From contig NZ_LZIC01000041.1 of assembly GCF_001667185.1 (NCBI RefSeq), positions 1-64,000 of the forward strand: a DNA stretch of 64,000 bases, in the 5' to 3' direction. This document shows positions 55,016-62,705 of this stretch, in pieces. How positions within the stretch are numbered: position 1 is the stretch's first letter; every line of letters starts with the position of its first letter. Made by a program: the position numbers and the translations under genes. The stretch is from Mycobacterium sp. 852002-50816_SCH5313054-b. GTDB taxonomy: Bacteria > Actinomycetota > Actinomycetes > Mycobacteriales > Mycobacteriaceae. The notes beneath the pieces were generated by a model. That model was not told the DNA's origin. It made no database searches and saw nothing but the letters and a program-made list of their open reading frames with translations.

Positions 55016-55061
55016 GTCAACACTAGGTTGACGCTAGCCGATGTGTCAACCGAAGGTTGAC
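55016..55061. promoter_or_regulatory. Two GTCAAC-N5-GTTGAC operators between clpC2 and a divergent DUF732 gene
   Basis: GTCAAC-ACTAG-GTTGAC at 55016-55032 and GTCAAC-CGAAG-GTTGAC at 55045-55061. Both have perfect arms and the same 5-base spacer, with centres 29 bases apart. The first starts three bases before the clpC2 ATG. The ClpC2 HTH-like region is the obvious candidate binder. Confidence 0.75.
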
Positions 55062-55110
55062 GACGATTTGGGCTGCGGCGCGGCCTTCGTTCTGCGACGA
55101 TCAGTGGACC

Positions 55111-55443
55111 GTGAAACCGCTGCTCCTGACGATGCTGAGCCTCGCGGCCCTGGTCGGCGTGGCCGGTCCGGCGCGGGCCGACAGCGACGACGACGCATTC
55201 CTCGTCTCGCTGCGGGCGGCGGGCATCACCTTTCCGGACCCGGGCCCGGCCATCGCGGCCGGAAGATGGGTGTGCCAGGCGGTGGGCAAGGGGACGCAGA
55301 TGGCGGACGTCGTCAAGACCGTGCAGTCCCAGAACCCCGGACTGCACGGCGATAACGCCGCCAGGTTCACGGCGATCGCGGCCAACGTGTACTGCCCCCA
55401 ATCCCTGACGGTCACCAGCACTAAGGTCGACGGCGGCGCCTAA
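55111..55443 (+). CDS. DUF732 secreted protein
   Basis: 110 residues from GTG 55111. Signal peptide KPLLLTMLSLAALVGVAG ending near ARADS. The mature DUF732 domain carries AFLVSLRAAGITFPDP, two cysteines (WVCQAV and NVYCPQ) that likely form a disulfide, and a helical middle. Secreted mycobacterial family of unknown role. Paralogous to the protein at 58647-59006. Divergent from clpC2 and placed behind its operators. Confidence 0.87.
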   Translation: MKPLLLTMLSLAALVGVAGPARADSDDDAFLVSLRAAGITFPDPGPAIAAGRWVCQAVGKGTQMADVVKTVQSQNPGLHGDNAARFTAIAANVYCPQSLTVTSTKVDGGA

Positions 55444-55555
55444 CGCCCGTCATTGTTTTTTTACATTCGCGTCCGCCAACGCCGGGTTAACGAAACCTGT
55501 CGTCAACATTTCGCATCTACGCTGCTGCAAACAACGGCCCAGCTAAGGATGCAAT

Positions 55556-57040
55556 TTGGACTTCGTTCAGGCGCAGCTGATCGACCCGCTGAGCAATGCC
55601 CTGAATGGCCACGTCCTCGTTTATCTGCTTCTCGGCGTTGGCATCTATTTCACGGTGCGCACCCGATTCATTCAGATCCGCTACTTCGGACGCATGCTTC
55701 GCCAGCTCCGCCGATCCCACCGCCAAGACGGTGGGATCTCTTCTTTTCAGGCCTTCTGCGTCGGCCTTGCTTCGCGGGTGGGCACCGGGAACATCGCCGG
55801 CGTCGCGATAGCCCTCACCGTTGGCGGGCCCGGTGCGATCTTCTGGATGTGGGTGGTGGCCGCGGTCGGCATGGCCACGGCGCTGATCGAGGCGACGCTC
55901 GCCCAGATCTTCAAGGTCCGATCCGCCGACGGCGCGTTCCGTGGCGGCCCGGCGTTCTACATCCAGCGCGGCCTGGGCTCGCGGACGGGCGGCGTCTTGT
56001 TCGCCCTGTTGCTGGTGGTCGCGTTCTCCACCGCGTTCAACATGGTGGAGACCAACGCGATCAGCGGCGTCTTGAAGTCGTCGCATGGTGTCGACGTCGG
56101 TTGGACGACGGCGGCTTTGGCGGTGCTCGCGGCGTCGGTGCTGTTCGGCGGGGTGCGCAGGGTCGCCAAGGTCGCCGAACTGGTCATCCCGGTCGTCGCG
56201 GTGTTGTATGCGCTGCTGGCGCTGACGATCGTGGCGGTCAACATCACGGCGCTGCCGGCCGTCATCGAGGAGATCGTCGGTGGCGCGTTCGGAATCCGCC
56301 AGTTGGCAGGCGGTTTCGCCGGTGGCATCGCGACGGCGATGCTGACCGGGGTCAAGCGCGGGCTGTTCGCCTGCGAGGCGGGCATGGGCAGTTCACCCAA
56401 CATCGCGGGCGCCGCGACGGTGTCACATCCGGTGGAGCAGGGGCTGATTCAGTCGCTCGCCGTCTTCGTCGACACCATGGTGATCTGCACGGCGACCGCG
56501 TTCATCGTGCTGATGTCGGGCCCCGGCGTTTACGATCCGGCCCACACCGGTTCGGTGGCCGGCGCGAGCCTGACCGAGTCGGCGATCGCCGTCGGCCTCG
56601 GGTCGTGGACCACCGTGCTGATGACGGCAGTCGTCTTCGTCTTCGCGTTCGCCTCGGTGCTCAGCAACTACGTCTGCGCGGAGGCCAACCTGTTCTTCCT
56701 GGGCGGCCGCCACGTGGCGATCAACGTCCTGAAAGTCGTGACGCTGCTGGCCATCGCTTTCGGCGCGATGTCTCAGCTGACGGTGGTCTGGGCGCTCGCC
56801 GATCTCGCGATGGCGCTGATGGCCATCGCCAACCTGGTCGCGATCTGCCTGTTGGGCAAGTGGGCGTTCGCGGCGGTGCGCGACTTTCATCGCCAGGCCG
56901 CCCAGGGCGCAAGGCCGGTCTTCGTCGCCAGCGCGGCCGGACTGCCCGGCGATCTCGACGGCGACATCTGGGAAATCCCGGAGCGCCGCCCGGTCGGCGC
57001 CCTGCCCGACTCGTTGCGGATGAGCCGCCCGGCGGCGTAG
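55556..57040 (+). CDS. Alanine/glycine:cation symporter (AGCS family)
   Basis: 494 residues with about eleven helices. AGCS markers: VGIYFTVRTRFIQIRYF near the N-terminus, GLASRVGTGNIAGVAIALT near 70, GGPGAIFWMW, and ACEAGMGSSPNIAGAA in mid-chain. It imports alanine or glycine with Na+. The start is TTG 55556, with AAGGA upstream. No counterpart is known to me at this place in M. tuberculosis. A hairpin follows its stop. Confidence 0.9.
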   Translation: MDFVQAQLIDPLSNALNGHVLVYLLLGVGIYFTVRTRFIQIRYFGRMLRQLRRSHRQDGGISSFQAFCVGLASRVGTGNIAGVAIALTVGGPGAIFWMWVVAAVGMATALIEATLAQIFKVRSADGAFRGGPAFYIQRGLGSRTGGVLFALLLVVAFSTAFNMVETNAISGVLKSSHGVDVGWTTAALAVLAASVLFGGVRRVAKVAELVIPVVAVLYALLALTIVAVNITALPAVIEEIVGGAFGIRQLAGGFAGGIATAMLTGVKRGLFACEAGMGSSPNIAGAATVSHPVEQGLIQSLAVFVDTMVICTATAFIVLMSGPGVYDPAHTGSVAGASLTESAIAVGLGSWTTVLMTAVVFVFAFASVLSNYVCAEANLFFLGGRHVAINVLKVVTLLAIAFGAMSQLTVVWALADLAMALMAIANLVAICLLGKWAFAAVRDFHRQAAQGARPVFVASAAGLPGDLDGDIWEIPERRPVGALPDSLRMSRPAA

Positions 57041-57055
57041 TCGTCGACTGGGGAT

Positions 57056-57070
57056 GGCCGGAAACCGGCC
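57056..57070 (+). terminator. Short hairpin after the AGCS gene
   Basis: GGCCGG-AAA-CCGGCC, 16 bases after the stop. It has no T-run, as is common for mycobacterial terminators. Confidence 0.4.
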
Positions 57071-57145
57071 TCCCACGACGGGGGACACCAGGGCGTAAGG
57101 TCAGGGCATCGGGACCACAAAGGCCCCCACGATCAAGGGGCGACC

Positions 57146-57283
57146 ATGTCTGACAAATCTCCGCGGCAAACGATGACGAAGAAGTCCGGAAAATCTCTGA
57201 AAGAGAAGCGCGCCGCCAAACACGCCAAGGCGGCGACTCGTGTCACGTCCACCGAGGCCCTACTTCACGACAAGAAGCGCTGA
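57146..57283 (+). CDS. 45-residue basic protein (small conserved mycobacterial type)
   Basis: ATG 57146 to TGA 57283, beginning MSDKSPRQTMTKKSGKSLKE and ending LLHDKKR. About a third of residues are Lys, Arg or His, and there are no hydrophobic segments. An AAGGGG ribosome-binding site lies 6-11 bases upstream. Related short lysine-rich proteins with the SDKSPRQ...KSGKSLKEKRAAK pattern occur across mycobacteria. Nucleic-acid or ribosome binding is plausible from charge; function unknown. Confidence 0.75.
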   Translation: MSDKSPRQTMTKKSGKSLKEKRAAKHAKAATRVTSTEALLHDKKR

Positions 57284-57334
57284 CGCGCAAGGCCTTCGCT
57301 AGGCCGGTGGCTCGCTCATGATGCGGCCCACGTT

Positions 57335-57472
57335 TCAGCGTGGCGGCTTAGCCGAGGAATCGCTCGCGGGCCGGTCCGAAAAAGTGGGAAGTTGAACCGG
57401 TTCCGGGTCACGACCATTGTCGGACACCACCTCGGGCTCGTAGCGATGTGAAAACAAATCCGATGAATTCAT
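57335..57472 (-). CDS. Possible 45-residue protein, unrecognised
   Basis: An ATG at 57472 opens a 45-residue frame starting MNSSDLFSHRYEPE with an AAGGA motif about nine bases upstream. It is hydrophilic, Pro/Ser/Asp-rich and probably disordered. No family recognised. The frame extends upstream to 57607, but that part looks random. Could be chance. Confidence 0.25.
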   Translation of the reverse strand: MNSSDLFSHRYEPEVVSDNGRDPEPVQLPTFSDRPASDSSAKPPR

Positions 57473-57645
57473 CGGGCGGGTCCTTAAATTGGTTGGGTCT
57501 GGGCGGAAATGTTGATCTGTCGAGAGAAGACGATCGGTTCTGAGCTGCTCATCTGCTGGACAAAATGTCCAAGGTGGCAGGCCCAACACGAACGGCCTAC
57601 CAACCAATCTACACGCGAGCCCGCGGGCGATGGCGCGCGCCGCAA

Positions 57646-57651
57646 TAGGCT
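57646..57651 (+). promoter_or_regulatory. TAGGCT -10 element for the CtaG-like gene
   Basis: Eight bases before ATG 57660, with no ribosome-binding site between; leaderless start. Confidence 0.5.
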
Positions 57652-57659
57652 AACGGGCT

Positions 57660-58598
57660 ATGAGCACCAATCCAGGGCCGCTGACGTGGGCCGCCCTGGT
57701 CCAGACCTGGCGTCTGGATCTGGTCTCCGCGGCGGTCATTGTGGTGGTGGCCACCGCATATGCGTGGTGTTACCGGCGCGGCCCAAGGGCGGAGCCACCG
57801 GTCGGGCCCGCGCAGGCCAGCTGCTTCGGGGTCGGCGTCGCGCTGTGGGTGCTGGCGACGATGAGCGCGGTCGGCGCCTACGCCTACGCCCTGTTCTGGA
57901 TGCGTGCACTGCAGGTGCTGGTGCTGCTCTACGTCGCGCCGTTCTTCCTGGCGCAGGGTAAGCCGGTCACCGTCGTGCGTGGCGCGCTCGAATCAGCCGG
58001 GCGCGACCGCATCGACCGGCTGTTGGCCACCCGGTTCGCGCGCGTGCTCGCCCACCCGTTGACCACGTCGCTGGCGATGCTGGGCACGCCGTGGCTGCTC
58101 TACCTGACCCCCTGGTGCACCATGTCCCTCGCCAACGAATGGATCGGTGCACCTACGCGTATCATTCTGGTGGCCATCGGTTTTGGCTATTTCTACGCCC
58201 GGCTGCAAGCGGATCCGGTTCCCCGCAGGTACTCTCAGGCGATCTCGTTGCTCATCACCGTCGCCGAGGCGCTTGGCGACGGCGTGCTGGGATTGGTCAT
58301 CTGGCAGGGTTCGTTGATCGGCGCGGCGTACTACGCGGCGTTGTACCGATCGTGGGGGCCAGATCAGCGGCTCGACCAGACGATCGGCGCCGGCGTCTTA
58401 TGGATCCTCGGGGACCTGGTCGGCTGGCCGTTCGTACTGTTGCTGATGCGCGCGTTGACGCGCGACGAGAAGGCGCACGCGGTTGCGGTCGACGCCGAGT
58501 TGGACGCGGCCGAAGCGGATCAGGGCGAAACCGCAGCACCGTCGGGATTGTGGTGGGAGAACGATCCCGCGCTGCGCGAGCGGTTCCGGCGCCGCTAG
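57660..58598 (+). CDS. CtaG-like cytochrome c oxidase assembly membrane protein
   Basis: 312 residues with about seven helices. The caa3_CtaG family pattern is visible in WMRALQVLVLLYVAPFFLAQGKPV and WLLYLTPWCTMSLANEWIG, with late conserved GVLWILGDLVGWPFVLLLM. Family members are implicated in Cu insertion into caa3-type oxidases, though actinobacterial relatives may have other roles. The C-terminal 60 residues are cytosolic and acidic, ending RERFRRR. Confidence 0.83.
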   Translation: MSTNPGPLTWAALVQTWRLDLVSAAVIVVVATAYAWCYRRGPRAEPPVGPAQASCFGVGVALWVLATMSAVGAYAYALFWMRALQVLVLLYVAPFFLAQGKPVTVVRGALESAGRDRIDRLLATRFARVLAHPLTTSLAMLGTPWLLYLTPWCTMSLANEWIGAPTRIILVAIGFGYFYARLQADPVPRRYSQAISLLITVAEALGDGVLGLVIWQGSLIGAAYYAALYRSWGPDQRLDQTIGAGVLWILGDLVGWPFVLLLMRALTRDEKAHAVAVDAELDAAEADQGETAAPSGLWWENDPALRERFRRR

Positions 58599-58646
58599 GT
58601 TGCCCGCAATGCGGGTCCGGCGCGAGTCTGGCACGATCACGAGGTC

Positions 58647-59006
58647 ATGAAATCGCTACAGGGGGTGGCGGCGGTCGTCGCCATGGTGTGCCTGGCCGCG
58701 CCGGCGCACGCCGACCAAGGCCCCGAGACCGACCCGGCGACCGACGCCGACTTCCTCGCCGGACTCAGATTCGCGGGGATCACCTACCAGGATCCCAACG
58801 CCGCGATCTCGGCCGCCAAGACGCTGTGCCAGTTGGAGGACACGGGATCGTCCGAGGACGAAGTCATCGGAAACCTCCAGCAGCGCAACGGGTTTAGCGA
58901 GAACGGCGCGGCCAAGTTCACGGTGATCGCCCTCGGCGCGTACTGCCCGAAGTACATCACCGGCGAGGGTCGTGGCCCCAAGCCCGAGGGCGCGGTCGGC
59001 GATTAG
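58647..59006 (+). CDS. DUF732 secreted protein (second paralogue)
   Basis: 119 residues. Signal peptide MKSLQGVAAVVAMVCLAAPAHA, then DUF732 with DFLAGLRFAGITYQDPNAAI and the cysteine pair TLCQLE and AYCPKY. It shares the layout of the 55111 protein but adds a short charged tail. GAGGTC lies just before the ATG. Convergent with the O-methyltransferase gene, five bases between stops. Confidence 0.87.
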   Translation: MKSLQGVAAVVAMVCLAAPAHADQGPETDPATDADFLAGLRFAGITYQDPNAAISAAKTLCQLEDTGSSEDEVIGNLQQRNGFSENGAAKFTVIALGAYCPKYITGEGRGPKPEGAVGD

Positions 59007-59011
59007 CCCCG

Positions 59012-60034
59012 CTAAACCGCGCGGCCCTCGATGATGCTGAACCGCGATGCGGTGTCGACCACGCCGACGAACTCGAAGCCGGCCGCATCGAACAGGCGGC
59101 GGTACTCGTTGGCGGTGCGTTCGCGTCCGTTGTTGATGATCAGCATCTCCATGTCCGTCCACTTGCCGATCGACCCGCTGTCGTCTTCGGGGATGACCGT
59201 CTCGATGAGCAGCAGCGCGGCTCCGGCGGGAGCGGCCTTGCGCACGTTCCGCAGGATCCGCACCGACGCGTCGTCGTCCCAGTCGTGGATGATGTGCTTG
59301 AGGACGTACGCGTCGGCGCCGGTCGGGACGCTGTCGAAAAAGGAACCCTCGGCAAGCCGGACCCGTTCGGCATGGGTTTCCCGCAGCAGGGCCGGGGCTC
59401 CCGCGATCACTTCCGGCAGGTCGTACAGCACGCCTTGGGCGTCGGGCGCCGATGCCAGGATCGCGGCGAGCAGCCGGCCGTGGCCGCCGGCGACGTCGAC
59501 GATGGTGGCGAACCGGTTGAAGTCGTAGGCCTCGACGACGGGTCCGATCGACACCCCGGACAGGCCGGTCATGGCGTCGTTGAAGATCTGGCCGAATTCG
59601 GGCTCGTCGCCCAGGTAGTCGAAAAAGTCCTTGCCGCGCAACCCAGGAACGACCGAGGTGCCGGTTTTGATGGCCTCCGTCAGCAGGCTCCAGTGCTCGC
59701 GGTGTTGCCGCGCGCCAATGAAGCGCGCCATCGGCGCCATGGACACCGGGGCATCGGAGCGCAACAGTTCGGCCAGCGGGGTCAGCTCGTAGCGACCGTC
59801 ATCGCGTTGCGCGAAGATGCCCTGGCTGATCAGCGCCCGCAGCAACCTGCCCAGCGCGTCGGGATTGGCCCCGACCTTGCCGGCCAATTCGTCGATCGGC
59901 AGCGGTCCCGCGGACAGCGCGTCCGCGACGCGAAGGTCGGCGACCGCGGTGATGCCCTGCGAGACCCACGCGGCGAGGATGAGCTCCTGCATCACCTCGG
60001 CCGGGGAAGCGGCCTGTGCGTCTGGGGAAGTCAT
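59012..60034 (-). CDS. O-methyltransferase family 2 enzyme
   Basis: 340 residues. N-terminal dimerisation/winged-helix domain (AAWVSQGITAVADLRVADALSAG) and a SAM domain with VDVAGGHGRLLAAIL near residue 178 and the catalytic-His region LKHIIHDWDDD near 250. The C-terminal RERTANEYRRLFDAAGFE is typical of the hydroxyindole-/hydroxyneurosporene-type group. Such enzymes methylate phenolic or polyketide hydroxyls; the substrate here is unknown. ATG 60034 chosen. Confidence 0.88.
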   Translation of the reverse strand: MTSPDAQAASPAEVMQELILAAWVSQGITAVADLRVADALSAGPLPIDELAGKVGANPDALGRLLRALISQGIFAQRDDGRYELTPLAELLRSDAPVSMAPMARFIGARQHREHWSLLTEAIKTGTSVVPGLRGKDFFDYLGDEPEFGQIFNDAMTGLSGVSIGPVVEAYDFNRFATIVDVAGGHGRLLAAILASAPDAQGVLYDLPEVIAGAPALLRETHAERVRLAEGSFFDSVPTGADAYVLKHIIHDWDDDASVRILRNVRKAAPAGAALLLIETVIPEDDSGSIGKWTDMEMLIINNGRERTANEYRRLFDAAGFEFVGVVDTASRFSIIEGRAV

Positions 60035-60131
60035 CTGCGGAGTCTCGCACGTTTCTCGGGTAGCCAAGGCCGCGGGCGGTCCGCTATGTTGCGCGAGACG
60101 TCGGCGGTGGCCGGCGCGCCGGAAGGAGCCA

Positions 60132-60761
60132 ATGGTGATCAAGGTATCGGTCATGGCAGCCGGTCTGGCGGCGAGCGCCCTGGTAGTCGGTGTTGCGGGG
60201 TGCGGAAGCGACAAGTCGTCGCCGCCGAGGCAAACACCATCGGCCACGTCGACCTCCGCCGCGCCGTCGTCGGCCGCGTCACCGACATCGAGCACCGGTG
60301 CCGCCCAGCCGTCCGACTACAGCAACCTGCTGATCAAGGCCACCGACATCGTGGTGCCCGGCGACACCTTCACCCTGACGCAGACGCTGCCGGTTCCCAA
60401 CCCCGCGGGAACCGAAGGCGTATTCATGAATCAGGCCGCCTCCCGCAAGGTCGACGACACTATCTACGTCTATCCCGACGCGGGCGCGGCGTCGCAGGCG
60501 CTCGACCAGAGCGCCAAGGGGATTCAGGAGCTCAGCGTCAAGGCCGCCCCGACGCCGGCCGACGTGGGTACGGGCGGCCAGATGGCGGTGGGGCCGTCGC
60601 CGGACGGTTCGAAGTCGAAAGCGATCGTGATGTTCACCGAGGGCAAGGTCTTCGTGGTCCTTGAATTCGAAAGCGCGCCAAACGATCCGCTGCAACCGGA
60701 CTTCGTTCTCGATCTCGCGAAGAAGCAGGATGCGGCGATCAAGAACGGGTTACCGTCCTGA
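60132..60761 (+). CDS. LpqN-like lipoprotein
   Basis: 209 residues. Signal peptide with lipobox VAGC (Cys24), then a Ser/Thr/Pro/Ala-rich linker of about 35 residues. The mature domain resembles the LpqN/Lpp family (LLIKATDIVVPGDTFTL, PAGTEGVFMNQ, KAIVMFTEGKVFVVLEF). LpqN relatives interact with trehalose-mycolate transport and host targets. GGAAGGAG lies before ATG 60132. Immediately upstream of a hydrolase gene. Confidence 0.87.
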   Translation: MVIKVSVMAAGLAASALVVGVAGCGSDKSSPPRQTPSATSTSAAPSSAASPTSSTGAAQPSDYSNLLIKATDIVVPGDTFTLTQTLPVPNPAGTEGVFMNQAASRKVDDTIYVYPDAGAASQALDQSAKGIQELSVKAAPTPADVGTGGQMAVGPSPDGSKSKAIVMFTEGKVFVVLEFESAPNDPLQPDFVLDLAKKQDAAIKNGLPS

Positions 60762-60790
60762 GGGTCGTCACGGCGCTCGGCGCGGCCGGA

Positions 60791-61696
60791 TTGCTGGGCT
60801 GGGGAGCCGCGCGGGCGGTGACGGCGCGGATACGGCGCAACCCGGATCCTTTTCCGCGCGAACGGCTTACGGCGGAACCCGAGGGTGAGCACGTCTTCAT
60901 CGAGCGCCCCGACGGGACGGTGCTCAGCGCAGTGGCCGCGGGGCAGGGGCCGCCGGTGATCCTCGTCCACGGCTACACCGCCCGCGTCCTCGAGTGGAAC
61001 CTGGTGTGGGAAGAGCTGCAGGCGCGCGGGTTTCGCGTCATCGCCTTCGATCAGCGCGGCCACGGGCGTTCCACGCTTGGCTCCGACGGAATCGGATCGG
61101 AACCGATGGCGGCCGACATCGCCGCGGTCCTCGAGCACTTCGACGTTCACGACGGCGTGCTCGTCGGCCACTCGATGGGCGGGTTCGTCAGCATCCGTGC
61201 GGTGCTCGACCACGCCGACGCGGCGCGGCGGCTGCGCGGGCTGGTGTTGTTCGCGACGTGGGCGGGCCGGATCCTGGACGGCGCGCCGCAGAACCGGCTG
61301 CAGATCCCGCTGCTCCAACTCGGCATCCTGCAATTGCTGATGCGCAACCAGACCGTCGCGGCGCTGTTCGGTGCCGCGCAGTGCGGGACGCGCCCGTCGC
61401 CGCTGATGGTGTCGGTCTTCATGGAGGCGTTCAACCAGCACCTGGACGAACACGGGCCCCTGCTGCCGATCGTGCGGGCTTTCTCGCGGGAGGATCGATA
61501 CCCGCGGCTCGGCGAGATACGGGTGCCGACCGTGGTCATGGTCGGCACCGCGGATCGCACTACGCCGCAAAGCCATTCGCGCCGGCTCGCCGACGGTGTC
61601 CCCGGGGCGCGGCTGGTAAGCGTGCCCGACGCCGGACACCTACTGAACTGGGAAGCCCCCGACGAGCTGATCGAGGTCGTCGAATCGTTTCACTGA
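60791..61696 (+). CDS. Alpha/beta-hydrolase
   Basis: 301 residues from TTG 60791. A hydrophobic N-terminus may be a membrane anchor; if the start is the CTG at 60758 overlapping the lipoprotein stop, the anchor is longer. Catalytic elements: VILVHGYTARVLEW (oxyanion), VGHSMGGFVS (Ser), MVGTADRTTP (Asp), DAGHLLNWEAP (His). It resembles epoxide hydrolase/lipase families. Probably cotranscribed with the lipoprotein gene. Confidence 0.85.
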   Translation: MLGWGAARAVTARIRRNPDPFPRERLTAEPEGEHVFIERPDGTVLSAVAAGQGPPVILVHGYTARVLEWNLVWEELQARGFRVIAFDQRGHGRSTLGSDGIGSEPMAADIAAVLEHFDVHDGVLVGHSMGGFVSIRAVLDHADAARRLRGLVLFATWAGRILDGAPQNRLQIPLLQLGILQLLMRNQTVAALFGAAQCGTRPSPLMVSVFMEAFNQHLDEHGPLLPIVRAFSREDRYPRLGEIRVPTVVMVGTADRTTPQSHSRRLADGVPGARLVSVPDAGHLLNWEAPDELIEVVESFH

Positions 61697-62616
61697 GTCG
61701 CCGCGCGCGCACTCCAGGTGAAGCTGTGCATCTCGGGGATCTGTGGTGACAGCGCGGCCGCCACGCTGCGACCGATCCGATCGGCTTCTGCGAGCGGGGT
61801 TTTCGGGTCGAGGAAGCCCTCCACCTCAACCCGCAGGGTCCGCCCGGTCCAGCGCGCGCGGGCGTGCGCGTGCAGCACACCGGGAACCGCCGCCGTCGCC
61901 GTTTCGGCCGTCGTGATGATCTCGGGGTCTACCCCGTCGAGCAGGCGGTGAGCGATGTCGGCGGTCACCTCCCAGCCGACGTGGCAGATGAAGGCGGTGA
62001 CGACGATTCCGGCGACCGCGTCCGCCCACGCCCAGCCGAGCGCCACACCGATCAGGCCCAGCATCGCGCCGGCGGAGGACAACGCGTCCAGCCAGGAATG
62101 CTTCGCGTCGGCCACCATGGTCGCCGAGCGAATCCGCCGGCCCACCACCAGCTTGTAGCGGGCCACCAGCTGATTGCCCGCGATGCCGATCGCCGCGGCG
62201 GCGATGCCCCAGCCCAGGTGCCCGGTGCCGCCGTGGCGCAGCAGCTTCGTGACGCTTTCAAAACCGGCGACCAGCGCGCTGCCCCAGATCACCAGGGCCA
62301 CACCGATCCCGGCGAGGTCCTCGGCGCGTTCGTAGCCGTACGGGTAGCGCTCGGTGGGGACCTTGCGGGATGCCCGGAAACCCACGAACACCAGGGCGCT
62401 GGTCGACACGTCGGACAGGTTGTGCAGCGCGTCGCCGAGCAGGGCCACCGATCCGGACAGCAGCGCGATCGCCAACTCGACGAAGCCCGTCAGGGCCAGG
62501 CCGACGGCGCTGACCGCCACGGCGCGGTTGGCCTGCCGTCGCTCGTGCGCGTCGTCCGCAACCGTATCGAGGGGGAAACTCGCCGCCGGGTCGCGGACTC
62601 CGCTGATCACATGCAT
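61690..62616 (-). CDS. Cation diffusion facilitator metal transporter
   Basis: 308 residues with six helices and a cytosolic C-terminal domain. Metal site residues: HNLSDVSTS after LLGDAL in helix 2, and DAKHSWLDAL in helix 5, the HxxxD pattern of Zn/Fe/Co transporters. The C-terminal CDF dimer domain carries VPGVLHAHARARWTG. The last seven bases overlap the convergent hydrolase stop. ATG 62616; the longer frame to 62652 is unlikely. Confidence 0.92.
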   Translation of the reverse strand: MHVISGVRDPAASFPLDTVADDAHERRQANRAVAVSAVGLALTGFVELAIALLSGSVALLGDALHNLSDVSTSALVFVGFRASRKVPTERYPYGYERAEDLAGIGVALVIWGSALVAGFESVTKLLRHGGTGHLGWGIAAAAIGIAGNQLVARYKLVVGRRIRSATMVADAKHSWLDALSSAGAMLGLIGVALGWAWADAVAGIVVTAFICHVGWEVTADIAHRLLDGVDPEIITTAETATAAVPGVLHAHARARWTGRTLRVEVEGFLDPKTPLAEADRIGRSVAAALSPQIPEMHSFTWSARAATQ

Positions 62617-62705
62617 ACCGCCTAATATGCCCGCGTCAGCGGTGCCGCTCAAGCGGGGCTCGGGTAGCGCTGTGCTGCAACGGCTTTAATGTTACGGTTC
62701 CGCCG

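Larger units (their letters stand above)
57284..57659. other. Intergenic region
   Basis: About 375 bases with lower GC than its surroundings. It contains one weak minus-strand open frame (57335-57472) and, at the right end, the promoter of the CtaG-like gene. Nothing else recognisable. Confidence 0.5.

Noticed and set aside
62614..62631. GCATA-N8-TATGC inverted repeat at the CDF gene start as a metal-regulator operator
   Set aside because: Arms are only five bases and the -10 is unclear; ArsR/SmtB-type sites are longer.
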